Positions 8,911 to 19,372 of a stretch of 64,000 bases of DNA are shown piece after piece. How positions within the stretch are numbered: the first letter of the stretch is position 1; each line of letters starts with the position of its first letter. The stretch comes from Ciceribacter sichuanensis (lineage in GTDB: Bacteria > Pseudomonadota > Alphaproteobacteria > Rhizobiales > Rhizobiaceae), in assembly GCF_024055605.1 (NCBI RefSeq), contig NZ_JAMXLX010000004.1, positions 62,001 to 126,000 on the forward strand, in the 5' to 3' direction. A program made the translations under genes and the position numbers. The notes beneath the pieces were generated by a model. It was not told the origin of the DNA. It made no database searches and saw only the letters and a program-made list of their open reading frames with translations.

Positions 8911-11904
8911 ATGAAAAAAGGCGATCATCTCTTCCTCATCGACGGCTCGGGTTTCATCTTCCGGGCGTTCCACGCTTTGCCGCCGCTGACCCGCAAGTCT
9001 GACGGTCTGCCGGTCGGTGCGGTCTCGGGTTTCTGCAACATGCTGTGGAAGCTCCTGACCGATGCGCGCGATACCAGCGTCGGTGTCACGCCGACCCATC
9101 TGGCGGTCATCTTCGACTATTCGTCGAAGACCTTCCGCAAGGAACTCTACCCGGAATACAAGGCGAACCGTTCAGCACCGCCGGAAGAGTTGATACCGCA
9201 GTTCGGCCTCATCCGTCAGGCGACCCGTGCCTTCAATCTGCCCTGCATCGAGACCGAAGGCTTCGAGGCAGACGATATCATCGCCACTTACGCCCGCGCG
9301 GCGGAAGCGATCGGCGCCGATGTCACCATCGTTTCCTCCGACAAGGACCTGATGCAGCTGGTGACGACCAGCGTCCACATGTACGACAGCATGAAGGACA
9401 AGCAGATCGGCATCCCCGACGTCATCGAGAAATGGGGCGTGCCGCCGGAAAAGATGATCGACCTGCAATCGCTGACCGGCGATTCGACCGACAACGTGCC
9501 TGGTATTCCGGGGATCGGGCCGAAGACGGCGGCGCAGTTGCTCGAAGAGTTCGGCGATCTGGACACGCTTCTTGCCCGCGCCGAGGAGATCAAGCAGGTC
9601 AAGCGCCGCGAAAACATCGTCGCCAATGCCGACCGCGCCCGCCTTTCACGTCAGTTGGTGACGCTGAAGACCGATGTGCCGCTCGACATGCCGCTCGACG
9701 CGCTGGTGCTGGAAAAACAGGACGGACCTAAGCTCATCGGCTTCCTCAAGGCGATGGAGTTCACCACGCTCACCCGCCGTGTCGCCGAAGCCTGCGACTG
9801 CGATGCCGGCGCGATCGAAGCCGCCCTGGTGCAGGTCGAACGCGGCGATGCCGCCCACGGTCCCGACGTCGATACGCAGGAACCACCGTTGTCGGGTGAA
9901 GCCGGTGCTGTCGCATCGTCTTCCGCCCCGAAGCCAACGACTGTTTCCGCCACCACGGGAGATCCGACCCCCGCCGATCTCGCTGCCGCCCGCGCCGCTG
10001 CCTTTGCCGGACAGAAGATCGACCACTCCGCCTATGAGACGATTGGCGATCTCGCGGCGCTGGAGCGCTGGATTGCCGCCGCCCGCGAAACCGGTCTTGT
10101 CGCTTTCGATACGGAAACCACCTCGCTCGATCCGATGCAGGCGGAATTCGTCGGCTTCTCGCTGGCAATCGCCGACAATACCCGCTCGCCCGGTTCGACA
10201 GACATCCGCGCCGCCTATGTGCCGCTCGGTCACAGGACCGGTGGGGAAGACCTGTTCAGCGATGGTCTGAAGCTTGCCGAGGGCCAGATTCCCATGCAGG
10301 AGGCGCTGGCCGCCCTGAAGGAGCTGCTGGAAGATCCCTCCATTCTCAAGGTCGCGCAGAACCTCAAATACGATTACCTTCTGATGAAGCGCTATGGCAT
10401 CGTCATCCAGGGCTTCGACGACACCATGCTGATTTCCTACGTGCTCGATGCGGGCAAGTCGAACCACGGCATGGATGGTCTTTCCGAACGCTGGCTCGGC
10501 CACACACCGATTGCCTACAAGGACGTCGCCGGCAGCGGCAAGTCGTCGGTGACCTTTGACCGCGTGGCGATCGACAAGGCGACGGCCTATGCGGCTGAGG
10601 ATGCCGATGTCACGCTGCGGCTGTGGATGGTGCTGAAGCCGCGTCTCGCCGCAGAAAAGCTGACCCGCATTTACGAGCGGCTGGAACGGCCGTTGGTGCC
10701 GGTGCTTGCCGATATGGAAGAACGCGGCATCACCATCGATCGGCAGATCCTGTCGCGTCTCTCTGGTGAGCTTGCCCAGAAGGCGGCTGCCTTCGAGGAT
10801 GAGATCTACGAACTCGCCGGCGAACGTTTCAATATCGGCTCGCCCAAGCAACTCGGCGATATCCTGTTCGGCAGGATGGGTTTGCCCGGCGGCTCCAAGA
10901 CCAAGACCGGCCAGTGGTCCACTTCGGCGCAGGTGCTGGAAGATCTGGCCGCCGAAGGAGCGCCGCTGCCGCGCAAGATTGTCGACTGGCGCCAGCTCAC
11001 CAAGCTGAAATCCACCTATACGGATGCGCTTCCCGGTTACGTCCATCCTGAAACGAAGCGCGTTCATACCAGCTATTCGCTGGCGGCGACGACGACAGGA
11101 CGTCTGTCTTCCTCCGAGCCCAACCTGCAGAACATTCCGGTTCGCACGGCCGAAGGCCGCAAGATCCGAACCGCCTTCATCGCCTCACAGGGGCACAAGC
11201 TTCTCTCTGCCGACTACAGCCAGATTGAGCTGCGCGTGCTGGCCCATGTGGCAGATATCCCGCAACTGCGTCAGGCTTTCGCCGATGGCATCGACATTCA
11301 TGCGATGACGGCTTCCGAGATATTCGGCGTTCCGGTCGAGGGCATGCCGTCCGAGGTTCGTCGCCGCGCCAAGGCGATCAACTTCGGCATCATCTACGGC
11401 ATCTCCGCCTTCGGTCTCGCCAACCAGCTCGGCATCGAGCGGTCGGAGGCCGGCGACTACATCAAGAAGTATTTCGAGCGCTTCCCCGGCATCCGGGATT
11501 ACATGGACAGCACCAAGGCGTTTGCCCGTGAGAACGGCTATGTCGAGACGATCTTCGGCCGCCGCGCCCATTACCCCGAGATCAAGTCGTCCAACCCCTC
11601 CATGCGTGCCTTCAATGAACGCGCGGCGATCAACGCTCCGATCCAGGGCTCTGCTGCGGATATCATCCGCCGGGCGATGATCAAGATCGAGCCGGTGCTG
11701 GCCGAGGCCGGACTGGGCGAAAAGGTCCGCATGCTGCTGCAGGTTCATGACGAACTGATCTTCGAGGTGGAGGACGAGGCGGTCGACGCCGCCATGCCGA
11801 TCATCGTTGAAACCATGGAGCATGCCTCCATGCCGGCGGTTGCCATGCGCGTTCCGCTCAAGGTCGATGCACGCGCCGCGATGAACTGGGACGAGGCACA
11901 CTGA
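8911..11904 (+). CDS. polA: DNA polymerase I
   Basis: Gap-filling and Okazaki-maturation polymerase, 997 residues. The domain order is complete. An N-terminal 5'-3' nuclease (1 to about 300; LIDGSGFIFRAFHAL, EADDIIATYA, GIPGIGPKTAAQLL) is followed by an Ala/Pro-rich linker. The 3'-5' exonuclease retains FDTETTSLDP, so proofreading is probably active. The polymerase has LSADYSQIELRVLAH (motif A), RRRAKAINFGIIYG (motif B) and LLQVHDELIFEV (motif C). The frame is open further upstream, but ATG 8911 begins the conserved MKKGDHLFLIDG. It is convergent with pcaQ. Confidence 0.97.
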   Translation: MKKGDHLFLIDGSGFIFRAFHALPPLTRKSDGLPVGAVSGFCNMLWKLLTDARDTSVGVTPTHLAVIFDYSSKTFRKELYPEYKANRSAPPEELIPQFGLIRQATRAFNLPCIETEGFEADDIIATYARAAEAIGADVTIVSSDKDLMQLVTTSVHMYDSMKDKQIGIPDVIEKWGVPPEKMIDLQSLTGDSTDNVPGIPGIGPKTAAQLLEEFGDLDTLLARAEEIKQVKRRENIVANADRARLSRQLVTLKTDVPLDMPLDALVLEKQDGPKLIGFLKAMEFTTLTRRVAEACDCDAGAIEAALVQVERGDAAHGPDVDTQEPPLSGEAGAVASSSAPKPTTVSATTGDPTPADLAAARAAAFAGQKIDHSAYETIGDLAALERWIAAARETGLVAFDTETTSLDPMQAEFVGFSLAIADNTRSPGSTDIRAAYVPLGHRTGGEDLFSDGLKLAEGQIPMQEALAALKELLEDPSILKVAQNLKYDYLLMKRYGIVIQGFDDTMLISYVLDAGKSNHGMDGLSERWLGHTPIAYKDVAGSGKSSVTFDRVAIDKATAYAAEDADVTLRLWMVLKPRLAAEKLTRIYERLERPLVPVLADMEERGITIDRQILSRLSGELAQKAAAFEDEIYELAGERFNIGSPKQLGDILFGRMGLPGGSKTKTGQWSTSAQVLEDLAAEGAPLPRKIVDWRQLTKLKSTYTDALPGYVHPETKRVHTSYSLAATTTGRLSSSEPNLQNIPVRTAEGRKIRTAFIASQGHKLLSADYSQIELRVLAHVADIPQLRQAFADGIDIHAMTASEIFGVPVEGMPSEVRRRAKAINFGIIYGISAFGLANQLGIERSEAGDYIKKYFERFPGIRDYMDSTKAFARENGYVETIFGRRAHYPEIKSSNPSMRAFNERAAINAPIQGSAADIIRRAMIKIEPVLAEAGLGEKVRMLLQVHDELIFEVEDEAVDAAMPIIVETMEHASMPAVAMRVPLKVDARAAMNWDEAH

Positions 11905-11916
11905 TCGGTTCCCGCT

Positions 11917-11943
11917 TTCTGACGGCGGGTGCCGTCGTCAGAA
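11917..11943. terminator. Hairpin between convergent polA and pcaQ
   Basis: An imperfect inverted repeat (TTCTGACGGC and GCCGTCGTCAGAA) spans the 33-bp gap and overlaps the pcaQ stop codon. It has no T-run, so it may act as a bidirectional, Rho-assisted end. Confidence 0.35.
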
Positions 11944-12861
11944 GCGTCCGTTTCGCGCTTCCACGTGGTTACGGATCGTCTGTTTCATCAGGGTAAGTGC
12001 CGCACTCGGTTCGACGCCTGCGGGCGTCGTCAGGCCGACGGCGCCGCGGGTTTCTCCCATGTCGATCTCAAGCTCGACCAGGCGGCCGCTCGACAGGTCG
12101 TCGGCGACCACGCCGCGCGAGATGAACCAGACCCCCCTGTGCCGCGAGACGAAAGCGCGACCGAAGGAGTCCGACACTGTTTCCACCGTATTGGGCAGTT
12201 CGGGAATGCCGTTGGTCAGAAGCAGCCGGTCGACGAAGGGGCGGATGACCGATCCCGCCGTCGGCATCAGCACAGTATAATTGGCGAGCGCGCCGAGCGT
12301 GAAATTGCGCCTGACCGCCAGCGGATGGTCTGGCGAAACGATGATGGCGACCTCCTCGCTGAAAAGCGGTTCGAAGATCAGGCCCGTCATGCGCTCGGGC
12401 GCCGCCAGTCGTCCGACCACGAGGTCGAGTTCCCCAAGCCTCAGCGAATCCAGCAGGAAGCGGTTTTCGCCCGAAACGATGGTGACGTGGGTCCCCGTGC
12501 CGATCGCGAGAAAATCCGCCAGCGCATCCGGCATGAAGGTGGCGGACGTGGTGGGCAGCGTGCCGATCCTCAGCGGCGGCCCGCCGGATGCGCGCGCCTG
12601 CGCAAGCGAATCCACCCCGCGCTGCACGGCGGCGAGGCTTTCGCCGGCGTGTTTCAGGAACACCTCGCCGAAATGCGAGATCCGGATGCCGCGACCTTCC
12701 TTCTCGAAAAGCGCTACGCCGAGAACCTCTTCAAGCTCGCGTATGGTGCGCGTCACGGCGGGCTGCGTGATCGCCAATGCATCGGCGGCCTTGCCCACGC
12801 TTCGCTGGCGTGCCACCTCAAGAAAGGTTTGCAAATGCCGGAATTTGATCCGCTGGTCCAT
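11938..12861 (-). CDS. pcaQ: LysR-type activator of protocatechuate catabolism PcaQ
   Basis: A 307-residue LysR regulator. The N-terminal helix-turn-helix is RQRSVGKAADALAITQPAVTRTIRELEEVLGVALFEK, followed by an effector-binding domain of two lobes. It is transcribed divergently from pcaD, the usual rhizobial position for PcaQ, which activates pcaDCHGB in response to beta-carboxy-muconate/ketoadipate pathway intermediates. A LysR-type box resembling the known PcaQ site lies in the 95-bp divergent gap. Name is assigned on sequence type plus context. Confidence 0.93.
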   Translation of the reverse strand: MDQRIKFRHLQTFLEVARQRSVGKAADALAITQPAVTRTIRELEEVLGVALFEKEGRGIRISHFGEVFLKHAGESLAAVQRGVDSLAQARASGGPPLRIGTLPTTSATFMPDALADFLAIGTGTHVTIVSGENRFLLDSLRLGELDLVVGRLAAPERMTGLIFEPLFSEEVAIIVSPDHPLAVRRNFTLGALANYTVLMPTAGSVIRPFVDRLLLTNGIPELPNTVETVSDSFGRAFVSRHRGVWFISRGVVADDLSSGRLVELEIDMGETRGAVGLTTPAGVEPSAALTLMKQTIRNHVEARNGRF

Positions 12862-12866
12862 AAATC

Positions 12867-12882
12867 ATGCCAAAATGGTTAT
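12867..12882 (+). promoter_or_regulatory. Candidate PcaQ binding site
   Basis: ATGCCAAAATGGTTAT compares with the PcaQ consensus I recall from Sinorhizobium/Agrobacterium (ATAACC-N4-GGTTAA). The right half matches 5 of 6, the left half 4 of 6, with the exact 4-bp spacer. It is centred about 80 bp upstream of the pcaD ATG and just above the pcaQ start, so it could serve activation and autoregulation. Confidence 0.6.
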
Positions 12883-12956
12883 GGTTTTTGCCTCAGATAT
12901 CATTTTTCCTATCGAAAATCATCGTCTAATTTCCAGCCCAGGTGAGGAGAAACACC

Positions 12957-13745
12957 ATGGCATTCGCCACTATCAACGGAATCACGGTCCACTACGAACT
13001 GCTCGGCGATGTCGATGCGAAGAACCTCGTCGTATTTTCGAATTCGCTTGGCACCGATTTCCGTATCTGGCTCCCCGTCTTCGATGAACTCGTCGATGAT
13101 GTCTCGGTCCTGCTCTACGATTCCCGCGGTCATGGACTGACGGGCGGCGCCGACAAGCCGTTCGGCATGGATGATCTCGTCGATGATCTCATTGCCCTCG
13201 TCGACCATGTCGGCATCAAGCGCGCCGTCTTCTGCGGCCTTTCGGTGGGCGGCATCATCTGCCAGGGCCTCTGGAAGAAGCGCCCGGACCTCGTCAGGAA
13301 GCTCGTGCTCTGCGACACCGCACCGAAGATCGGCACGGCGGAAGCCTGGAGCAGCCGCATCGATGCAGTCAAGGCGAATGGGCTGGAAAGCATCGCCGAT
13401 GCCGTCATGGAGCGCTGGTTCACGCCCGACTTCCATCAGGAACGGGTCGAGGATCTCGCTGGTTATCGCCTGATGATGATGCGCCAGCCGGCCGATGGCT
13501 ACAATTCCACCTGCGGCGCGATCCGCGATACCGATTTTTCCGATGTGCTGCCGACCATCACTGTCCCGACGCTCGTCGTCGTTGGCGATCAGGATGGCTC
13601 GACCCCGCCGGAACTCGTCAAGGCAGCAGCGGACCGGATCCCGGGTGCGCGTTTTGAAATCATCGAAGGCTGCGGCCACATCCCCTGCGTGGAGCAGCCG
13701 GAACAGCTGGCAGCCCTTTTGCAGCCCTTTGTCAGGAAGGCATGA
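12957..13745 (+). CDS. pcaD: 3-oxoadipate enol-lactonase
   Basis: An alpha/beta hydrolase (262 residues) that hydrolyses 3-oxoadipate enol-lactone to 3-oxoadipate. The nucleophile elbow is GLSVGG (Ser near residue 100). The acid lies in VVVGDQDGSTPPE and the catalytic His in EGCGHIPCVEQPE. The ATG at 12957 follows GGTGAGGAG at the right spacing. It is the first gene of pcaDCHGB, seven bases before pcaC. Confidence 0.95.
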   Translation: MAFATINGITVHYELLGDVDAKNLVVFSNSLGTDFRIWLPVFDELVDDVSVLLYDSRGHGLTGGADKPFGMDDLVDDLIALVDHVGIKRAVFCGLSVGGIICQGLWKKRPDLVRKLVLCDTAPKIGTAEAWSSRIDAVKANGLESIADAVMERWFTPDFHQERVEDLAGYRLMMMRQPADGYNSTCGAIRDTDFSDVLPTITVPTLVVVGDQDGSTPPELVKAAADRIPGARFEIIEGCGHIPCVEQPEQLAALLQPFVRKA

Positions 13746-13752
13746 AGCGAAA

Positions 13753-14906
<1,154 letters not shown>

Positions 14907-14907
14907 C

Positions 14908-15525
14908 ATGGTTCAGCCGCTCGGTTATCTCAGGGAATCCGCGTCTCAGACGGCCGGTCCTTACGTTCATATCGGCTGCACGCCGAATTTCACCGGCATT
15001 CACGGCGTCTTCGAGACAGATCTGGGTTCCGGCCCTCTCGTCAATGACAAGACCAAGGGCGAGCGCATCACTGTCCGTGGCCGCGTGATCGACGGTTCCG
15101 GCACGCCGCTCAGGGATGCGCTGATCGAGATCTGGCAGGCCGATGCTGACGGCTTCTACCAGAGCCCGTCGGAAACCCGCGGCACCGCCGATCCGAATTT
15201 CCTCGGCTGGGCGCGTTGTCCTGGTGACATGGCGACCGGCGAATACGTCTTCGAGACCATCAAGCCGGGCCGCGTGCCCTTCCGCGATGGCCGCCTCATG
15301 GCGCCGCATATCACCTTCTGGATTGTCGCGCGTGGCATCAACATCGGTCTTCACACCCGCATGTATTTTGGTGACGAGGCCGAGGCGAATGCCGAGGATC
15401 CGGTTCTGGCGCGTATCGAGCACAAGGTCCGCGTGCCGACCCTGATCGCAGAGCGCGAAGGCAATACCTACACCTTCGACATCTACCTTCAGGGTGACAA
15501 CGAGACGGTGTTCTTCGACATGTGA
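14908..15525 (+). CDS. pcaG: Protocatechuate 3,4-dioxygenase alpha subunit
   Basis: The 205-residue partner of PcaH, with the same beta-sandwich fold. It contains IWQADADGFYQSP and PHITFWIVARGINIGLHTRMYF. The metal-binding His pair of the beta subunit is not retained, as usual for alpha subunits. The ATG at 14908 follows AAGGAGGGC and one base separates it from the pcaH stop. The 25-codon extension upstream is out of family. Confidence 0.96.
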   Translation: MVQPLGYLRESASQTAGPYVHIGCTPNFTGIHGVFETDLGSGPLVNDKTKGERITVRGRVIDGSGTPLRDALIEIWQADADGFYQSPSETRGTADPNFLGWARCPGDMATGEYVFETIKPGRVPFRDGRLMAPHITFWIVARGINIGLHTRMYFGDEAEANAEDPVLARIEHKVRVPTLIAEREGNTYTFDIYLQGDNETVFFDM

Positions 15526-15538
15526 TGTCGGGATGGAA

Positions 15539-15635
15539 AGCGGAGCAGAATCGGGCGGGCACATTTGCTGCCCGGTTGGAACTCCGCTCCGGTCCTCAAA
15601 TTAGGACGGCGCGCTTCCCATGGGATCGCGCCGTC
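15539..15635 (+). repeat. Two hairpins in the pcaG-pcaB gap
   Basis: The 187-bp gap inside the operon contains two RNA hairpins. One has AGCGGAG (15539-15545) with CTCCGCT (15582-15588) closing an inner GGC-rich stem. The other is a perfect 9-bp stem GACGGCGCG (15605-15613) with CGCGCCGTC (15627-15635). Neither has a T-run. They may stabilise the upstream pcaDCHG message or partially attenuate pcaB. Confidence 0.55.
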
Positions 15636-15712
15636 ATCTGCGCTTTCCGTCGGCCTTTCCTCCGGTGAGGAAATAGCCGAAACTATCATCAGCCATCGGA
15701 GCAAGCCTGATC

Positions 15713-16771
15713 ATGCCGTTGACGAACCTGCCCTATCTGGACCGCCTGCTCGGTGACGAGGCCGTTTCCCGGCATCTGGGCCTTGAGGCCGATCTGGTGG
15801 CGATGCTGCGGTTCGAGGTGGCGCTGGCAAGGGCCGAAGCTTCAGCCGGCATGCTCGATGCCGAAACGGCTGGCGAGATTGCCCGCAAGGCCGAAGGTTT
15901 CGTGCCGGATGCCGATCGCATGGCGGTGGCCACCCTGAAGGATGGCGTACCGGCGCCGAATTACGTCCAGCAATTACGTGAAAGGGTCGGGGGCGATGCC
16001 GCGGCCAAGGTGCATTTCGGCGCGACCACCCAGGATGCCGTCGATACGGCTCTCGCGCTGAAGCTTGAGCCGGTCTTCGCCCTTTTCGAGGAGCGTCTTG
16101 CCGCCATCGACAATGCCTTTGCCGATCTTCTCGCCCGCTTTGGCGATACGCCGCTGATGGCGCGTTCCCGCATGCAGGCGGCAATCGAGATCACCTCCGG
16201 CGCACGCATCAACGTCTGGCGCAAATCTGTCTCCCGCGTCGCCCTGGAGCTGGCGGGGCAGCGGCGTCAGATGATGATCCTGTCGCTTGCGGGTGCTGCC
16301 GGCACGGCCGAAAAATTCGGTGACCGGATCGACGCGGTGCGCGAAACCATGGCGGCGGAACTCGGCCTTGCCGTTCCGGACTACGTGCCCCATGCGGATC
16401 GCGGCCGGATCGCAGCTTTTGCAGGCTTCCTCTCCCGTCTCACCGGCGCGCTCGGCAAGTTCGGGCAGGATGTGGCGCTGATGGTGCAGAACGGTATCGA
16501 CCAGATGGCTGTATCCGGCGGCGGCGGTTCCTCCGCCATGCCCCACAAGCACAATCCGGTTCGTGCCGAGATCCTCGTTACGCTCGCCCGCTACAACGCC
16601 ACGCAGCTCTCGGCCATTCATCATGCGCTGGTACACGAGCAGGAACGTTCTGGCACCGCCTGGACGCTGGAATGGCTCGTCCTGCCGCAGATGATCGAAG
16701 CGACCGGCACGGCGCTCAACCACGCGCTTTCACTGCTGACGTCCGTCGAGCGCATCGGCGATCCGGCCTGA
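15713..16771 (+). CDS. pcaB: 3-carboxy-cis,cis-muconate cycloisomerase
   Basis: Fumarase/aspartase-superfamily enzyme, 352 residues, converting 3-carboxy-cis,cis-muconate to 4-carboxymuconolactone. It shows HFGATTQDAVDTA (first conserved region) and the superfamily signature GGSSAMPHKHNPV near residue 270. It is at the short end of the family, with the C-terminal region reduced. The ATG follows GGAGC at ten bases. It completes the set from protocatechuate to 3-oxoadipate; no pcaIJ/F is present. Confidence 0.94.
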   Translation: MPLTNLPYLDRLLGDEAVSRHLGLEADLVAMLRFEVALARAEASAGMLDAETAGEIARKAEGFVPDADRMAVATLKDGVPAPNYVQQLRERVGGDAAAKVHFGATTQDAVDTALALKLEPVFALFEERLAAIDNAFADLLARFGDTPLMARSRMQAAIEITSGARINVWRKSVSRVALELAGQRRQMMILSLAGAAGTAEKFGDRIDAVRETMAAELGLAVPDYVPHADRGRIAAFAGFLSRLTGALGKFGQDVALMVQNGIDQMAVSGGGGSSAMPHKHNPVRAEILVTLARYNATQLSAIHHALVHEQERSGTAWTLEWLVLPQMIEATGTALNHALSLLTSVERIGDPA

Positions 16772-16814
16772 TTTGCGTCGCGCGGTTCCGGATATTACTT
16801 AGCCGGATAATATA

Positions 16815-17417
16815 CTAGGACTGAGAATTCCTCGCCAGTATACCTTCAAGGGTGCCCACGAGCGTCTTTCCGGCATCGGCCAGCAGGCCGCTATTGTCGA
16901 TCGTCACGCAGTCGAACGCTTCGGGGATTTCGAGCGATCCACGGTTCAGCCGCGCGAGGATATCCTCGCGGGTCTCGCGGCCACGCTGCTCCAGCCTCTG
17001 CGCCAGGACTTCGGGTCGAGCCGTGATGTTGACGACGAGAAGCGGTGAAAACGCCTCGGCGAACCGACCGAGCACCGAGCGCGAGCCGTTGGCGACGACC
17101 AGATGTCCGAGCGCCAGCTTCTCGTGAACGGCCGACGGAATGCCATAGCTAAGGCCATGGGCATCCCAGTCCACCGCGAAGGCGCCTTCTTCCCGCATGC
17201 CGCGGAATTCGGCGTCGGAAACATCCTTGTGCTCTTCGCCGCCGGCATCGGCCGGGCGGGTGATCACCCGCTGGACGAAATGCACGTTCGCCCGCCCGGC
17301 AAAATGATCCTTCGCGATCTGGATGAGGCTGTCCTTGCCGGCGCCGCTCGGCCCCACCACGACAACCATGGTGCCGGTGGCCGCATTCGGGTGAAGCCTT
17401 GCCGCGCGTCCGTCCAT
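16815..17417 (-). CDS. phnN: Ribose 1,5-bisphosphate phosphokinase PhnN
   Basis: A guanylate-kinase-like P-loop enzyme of 200 residues that makes PRPP from ribose 1,5-bisphosphate, the last step of the C-P lyase pathway. Walker A is VVVGPSGAGKDSL near residue 22. RVITRPADAGGEEH corresponds to the substrate-binding region of GMP-kinase folds. Its ATG overlaps the phnM stop (TGATG). Confidence 0.94.
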   Translation of the reverse strand: MDGRAARLHPNAATGTMVVVVGPSGAGKDSLIQIAKDHFAGRANVHFVQRVITRPADAGGEEHKDVSDAEFRGMREEGAFAVDWDAHGLSYGIPSAVHEKLALGHLVVANGSRSVLGRFAEAFSPLLVVNITARPEVLAQRLEQRGRETREDILARLNRGSLEIPEAFDCVTIDNSGLLADAGKTLVGTLEGILARNSQS

Positions 17418-18556
17418 CAGGCGACCCTGTTGCCTTCGCGCCAGACCGAACGCACGACCGGAACGCCCTCCTGACGACGTACCCGAACCAGATCGGCGCG
17501 CAGGCCTGCTGCGATCCGGCCGCGGTCGTCGAGGCTGACGGTGCGCGCCGGCGTCGAGGTGACCATGGCAAGCGCCTGCGGCAGGGAGATGTCCTCGAAA
17601 TCATCGGCCAGAACGAAGGGCGCATGCAGCAGGCTGAGCGGCACGTAGTCTGAGGAAAGCACGTCGAGCACGCCGCGCGCGGCGAGGTCCCGTGCCGCGA
17701 TATTACCGGAATGCGACTTGCCGCGCACCACATTCGGCGCGCCCATCAGTACGCTCATGCCCGCCTTGTGCGAGGCTTCGGCGGCATCGAAGCTGGTCGG
17801 GAATTCCGCAAGCTTCACGCCGTGCCCCATGGCTTCCTCAACATGGGCAAGCGTGGCGTCGTCGTGGCTCGCAACCGTGATGCCGCGCTGGGCGCAGATC
17901 CGTGCCAGCGTGTCGCGATGCGGGCGGGAAAACTGGGACGAAAGCGCCAGCCGGCTATCGACGAAGCGGGCGAAGGCTTCATCGGAAAGCCCGCGCTTGG
18001 TCTTGTAGTAGAGCGTGTACTGTTCCATCGTCTGGAACTGGCGCTGCCCCGGAGAATGGTCCATCAGCGAGACGAGCCGCACATGCGGATCGTTCTCGAA
18101 ATCGGCGAAGTGGTCGAGCACGTTGTTGGACGCCACCTCACAGCGCAGGTGGATGAGATGGGTGGCGCGCAGCCGGTCTTCCTTTTCGGCCGCCTGAATG
18201 GCATCGGCCATCTCCCGCATTTCGCCAAGTTCGAAGCCGCCATCCTCGTCCGAGCCCATGCGCAGGCAGTCGAAGACCGTGGTGATGCCGGAGGTGACGA
18301 CCTGTGCATCATGGGCCTGGATTGCCGATGTCTTGTTCCAGCGCACGCCGGGACGCGGCGAATAGTGCGATTCCAGGTGATCGGTATGAAGCTCGACGAG
18401 GCCGGCAATCAGATAGTCGCCGCCGAAATCCTCGCCCGTCCGGCTCGCACCTTCCGAAATATCGGTGATGCGTCCGTCGCGGATCTGGACGGAGCCGGAG
18501 AGGAGCTGGTCTTCCAGAACGATGAGGGCATTGCTGAAAACGGTTTCGGCGGACAT
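17417..18556 (-). CDS. phnM: Alpha-D-ribose 1-methylphosphonate 5-triphosphate diphosphatase PhnM
   Basis: Amidohydrolase-superfamily metalloenzyme, 379 residues, releasing pyrophosphate to give ribose 1-phosphonate 5-phosphate for PhnJ. The metal site is seen in GLVELHTDHLESHYSPRPGVRW, and HLRCEVAS and ASHDDATLAHVEEA supply further ligands. The ATG at 18556 gives MSAETVFSNALIVLE. It is preceded by the DUF1045 gene (22-bp gap) and followed by phnN. Confidence 0.95.
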   Translation of the reverse strand: MSAETVFSNALIVLEDQLLSGSVQIRDGRITDISEGASRTGEDFGGDYLIAGLVELHTDHLESHYSPRPGVRWNKTSAIQAHDAQVVTSGITTVFDCLRMGSDEDGGFELGEMREMADAIQAAEKEDRLRATHLIHLRCEVASNNVLDHFADFENDPHVRLVSLMDHSPGQRQFQTMEQYTLYYKTKRGLSDEAFARFVDSRLALSSQFSRPHRDTLARICAQRGITVASHDDATLAHVEEAMGHGVKLAEFPTSFDAAEASHKAGMSVLMGAPNVVRGKSHSGNIAARDLAARGVLDVLSSDYVPLSLLHAPFVLADDFEDISLPQALAMVTSTPARTVSLDDRGRIAAGLRADLVRVRRQEGVPVVRSVWREGNRVA

Positions 18557-18578
18557 TTTCTCAAGGCTTTCGAAAGGA

Positions 18579-19268
18579 TCAGGCGGCCGCAAGCGGCTGC
18601 CAGTCGTGGACGATGAAGGGCGCGCCGCGTTCCGGTTCTATGAACAGGGCGAGCCCGGAAATGCGCAAGGGGCGACGGATGAAATCGGCAAAGCGCCGGT
18701 TCAGCACTTCGGCCATGGCGCTTGCCCGTTCCTCCGGAACGGGGCCGGTGAGCGTCATGTGAAAACGGAACTCTTCCATGACATATGGATAGCCCCAGCG
18801 CATCAGGTGGGCGCGCTGGGCCTCGTTCATTCGCTCCGGCCGGCGGCGGGCGATATCGGCCTCGCCGAGCGGCGCGCGAAACGGCTCGAATGCCTCGACG
18901 ATAGAAGCCGCAAATGCCTGCAGCGGCGGATGAAGCTCTGCGGGAACGAGCGCGAAGAAGGGGCCGATACGGTTCACCACCGCCGACGGAATGTCGAAGG
19001 CGGCATTGGTCGCGCAGAAGTCCCGGAAGCCTTCGATGAGCGCGGCTTCACTCGAACCGTCGGCAAGTGCGAAAGGAGCCTTGAGCGTGGCGTGGAAACC
19101 GTAGCGGCGAGGATCGGCGGTAAGTTCGGTGCGCTCTTCTTGGGAGAAGTCCGCGACGGGTTGAATGGCGCTCTCCATGCCGCTGAAGGCATCACGTCCC
19201 AGCCAGTCCGATGCCGCCAGCGTCAACGGATGATCGGCTTCCGGGGTGAAGTAGACGGCATAGCGCAA
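18579..19268 (-). CDS. DUF1045 phosphonate-locus protein (2H phosphoesterase-like)
   Basis: A 229-residue protein of the DUF1045 / phosphonate-operon family, found in phn loci and related to 2H phosphoesterases. HATLKAPF and FHMTLTGP are the paired H-x-T/S-L motifs of that fold. The frame extends to a TTG at 19331, but I chose the TTG at 19268. It yields the family-typical MRYAVYFTP, and a Pho-box-like repeat at 19355-19372 would put the promoter and leader between the two candidates. It may act on a cyclic phosphate intermediate, which is inference. Confidence 0.85.
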   Translation of the reverse strand: MRYAVYFTPEADHPLTLAASDWLGRDAFSGMESAIQPVADFSQEERTELTADPRRYGFHATLKAPFALADGSSEAALIEGFRDFCATNAAFDIPSAVVNRIGPFFALVPAELHPPLQAFAASIVEAFEPFRAPLGEADIARRRPERMNEAQRAHLMRWGYPYVMEEFRFHMTLTGPVPEERASAMAEVLNRRFADFIRRPLRISGLALFIEPERGAPFIVHDWQPLAAA

Positions 19269-19354
19269 GAGAGCATTCCTCGGATCGATGGACGGGTCGC
19301 CACCATGGGCTGCTTCGTCGTCCAAAGGCAAGACCGGCTGGCTAGCCGATCCGC

Positions 19355-19372
19355 GTGACAGATTGATGATAC
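19355..19372 (-). promoter_or_regulatory. Candidate Pho box upstream of DUF1045-phnM-phnN
   Basis: On the minus strand, GTATCAT, four bases, then CTGTCAC: two 7-bp direct repeats with an 11-bp period. The second matches the PhoB repeat CTGTCA(T/C) at 7 of 7 and the first at 5 of 7. It is 86 bp upstream of the chosen TTG start. Confidence 0.55.
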
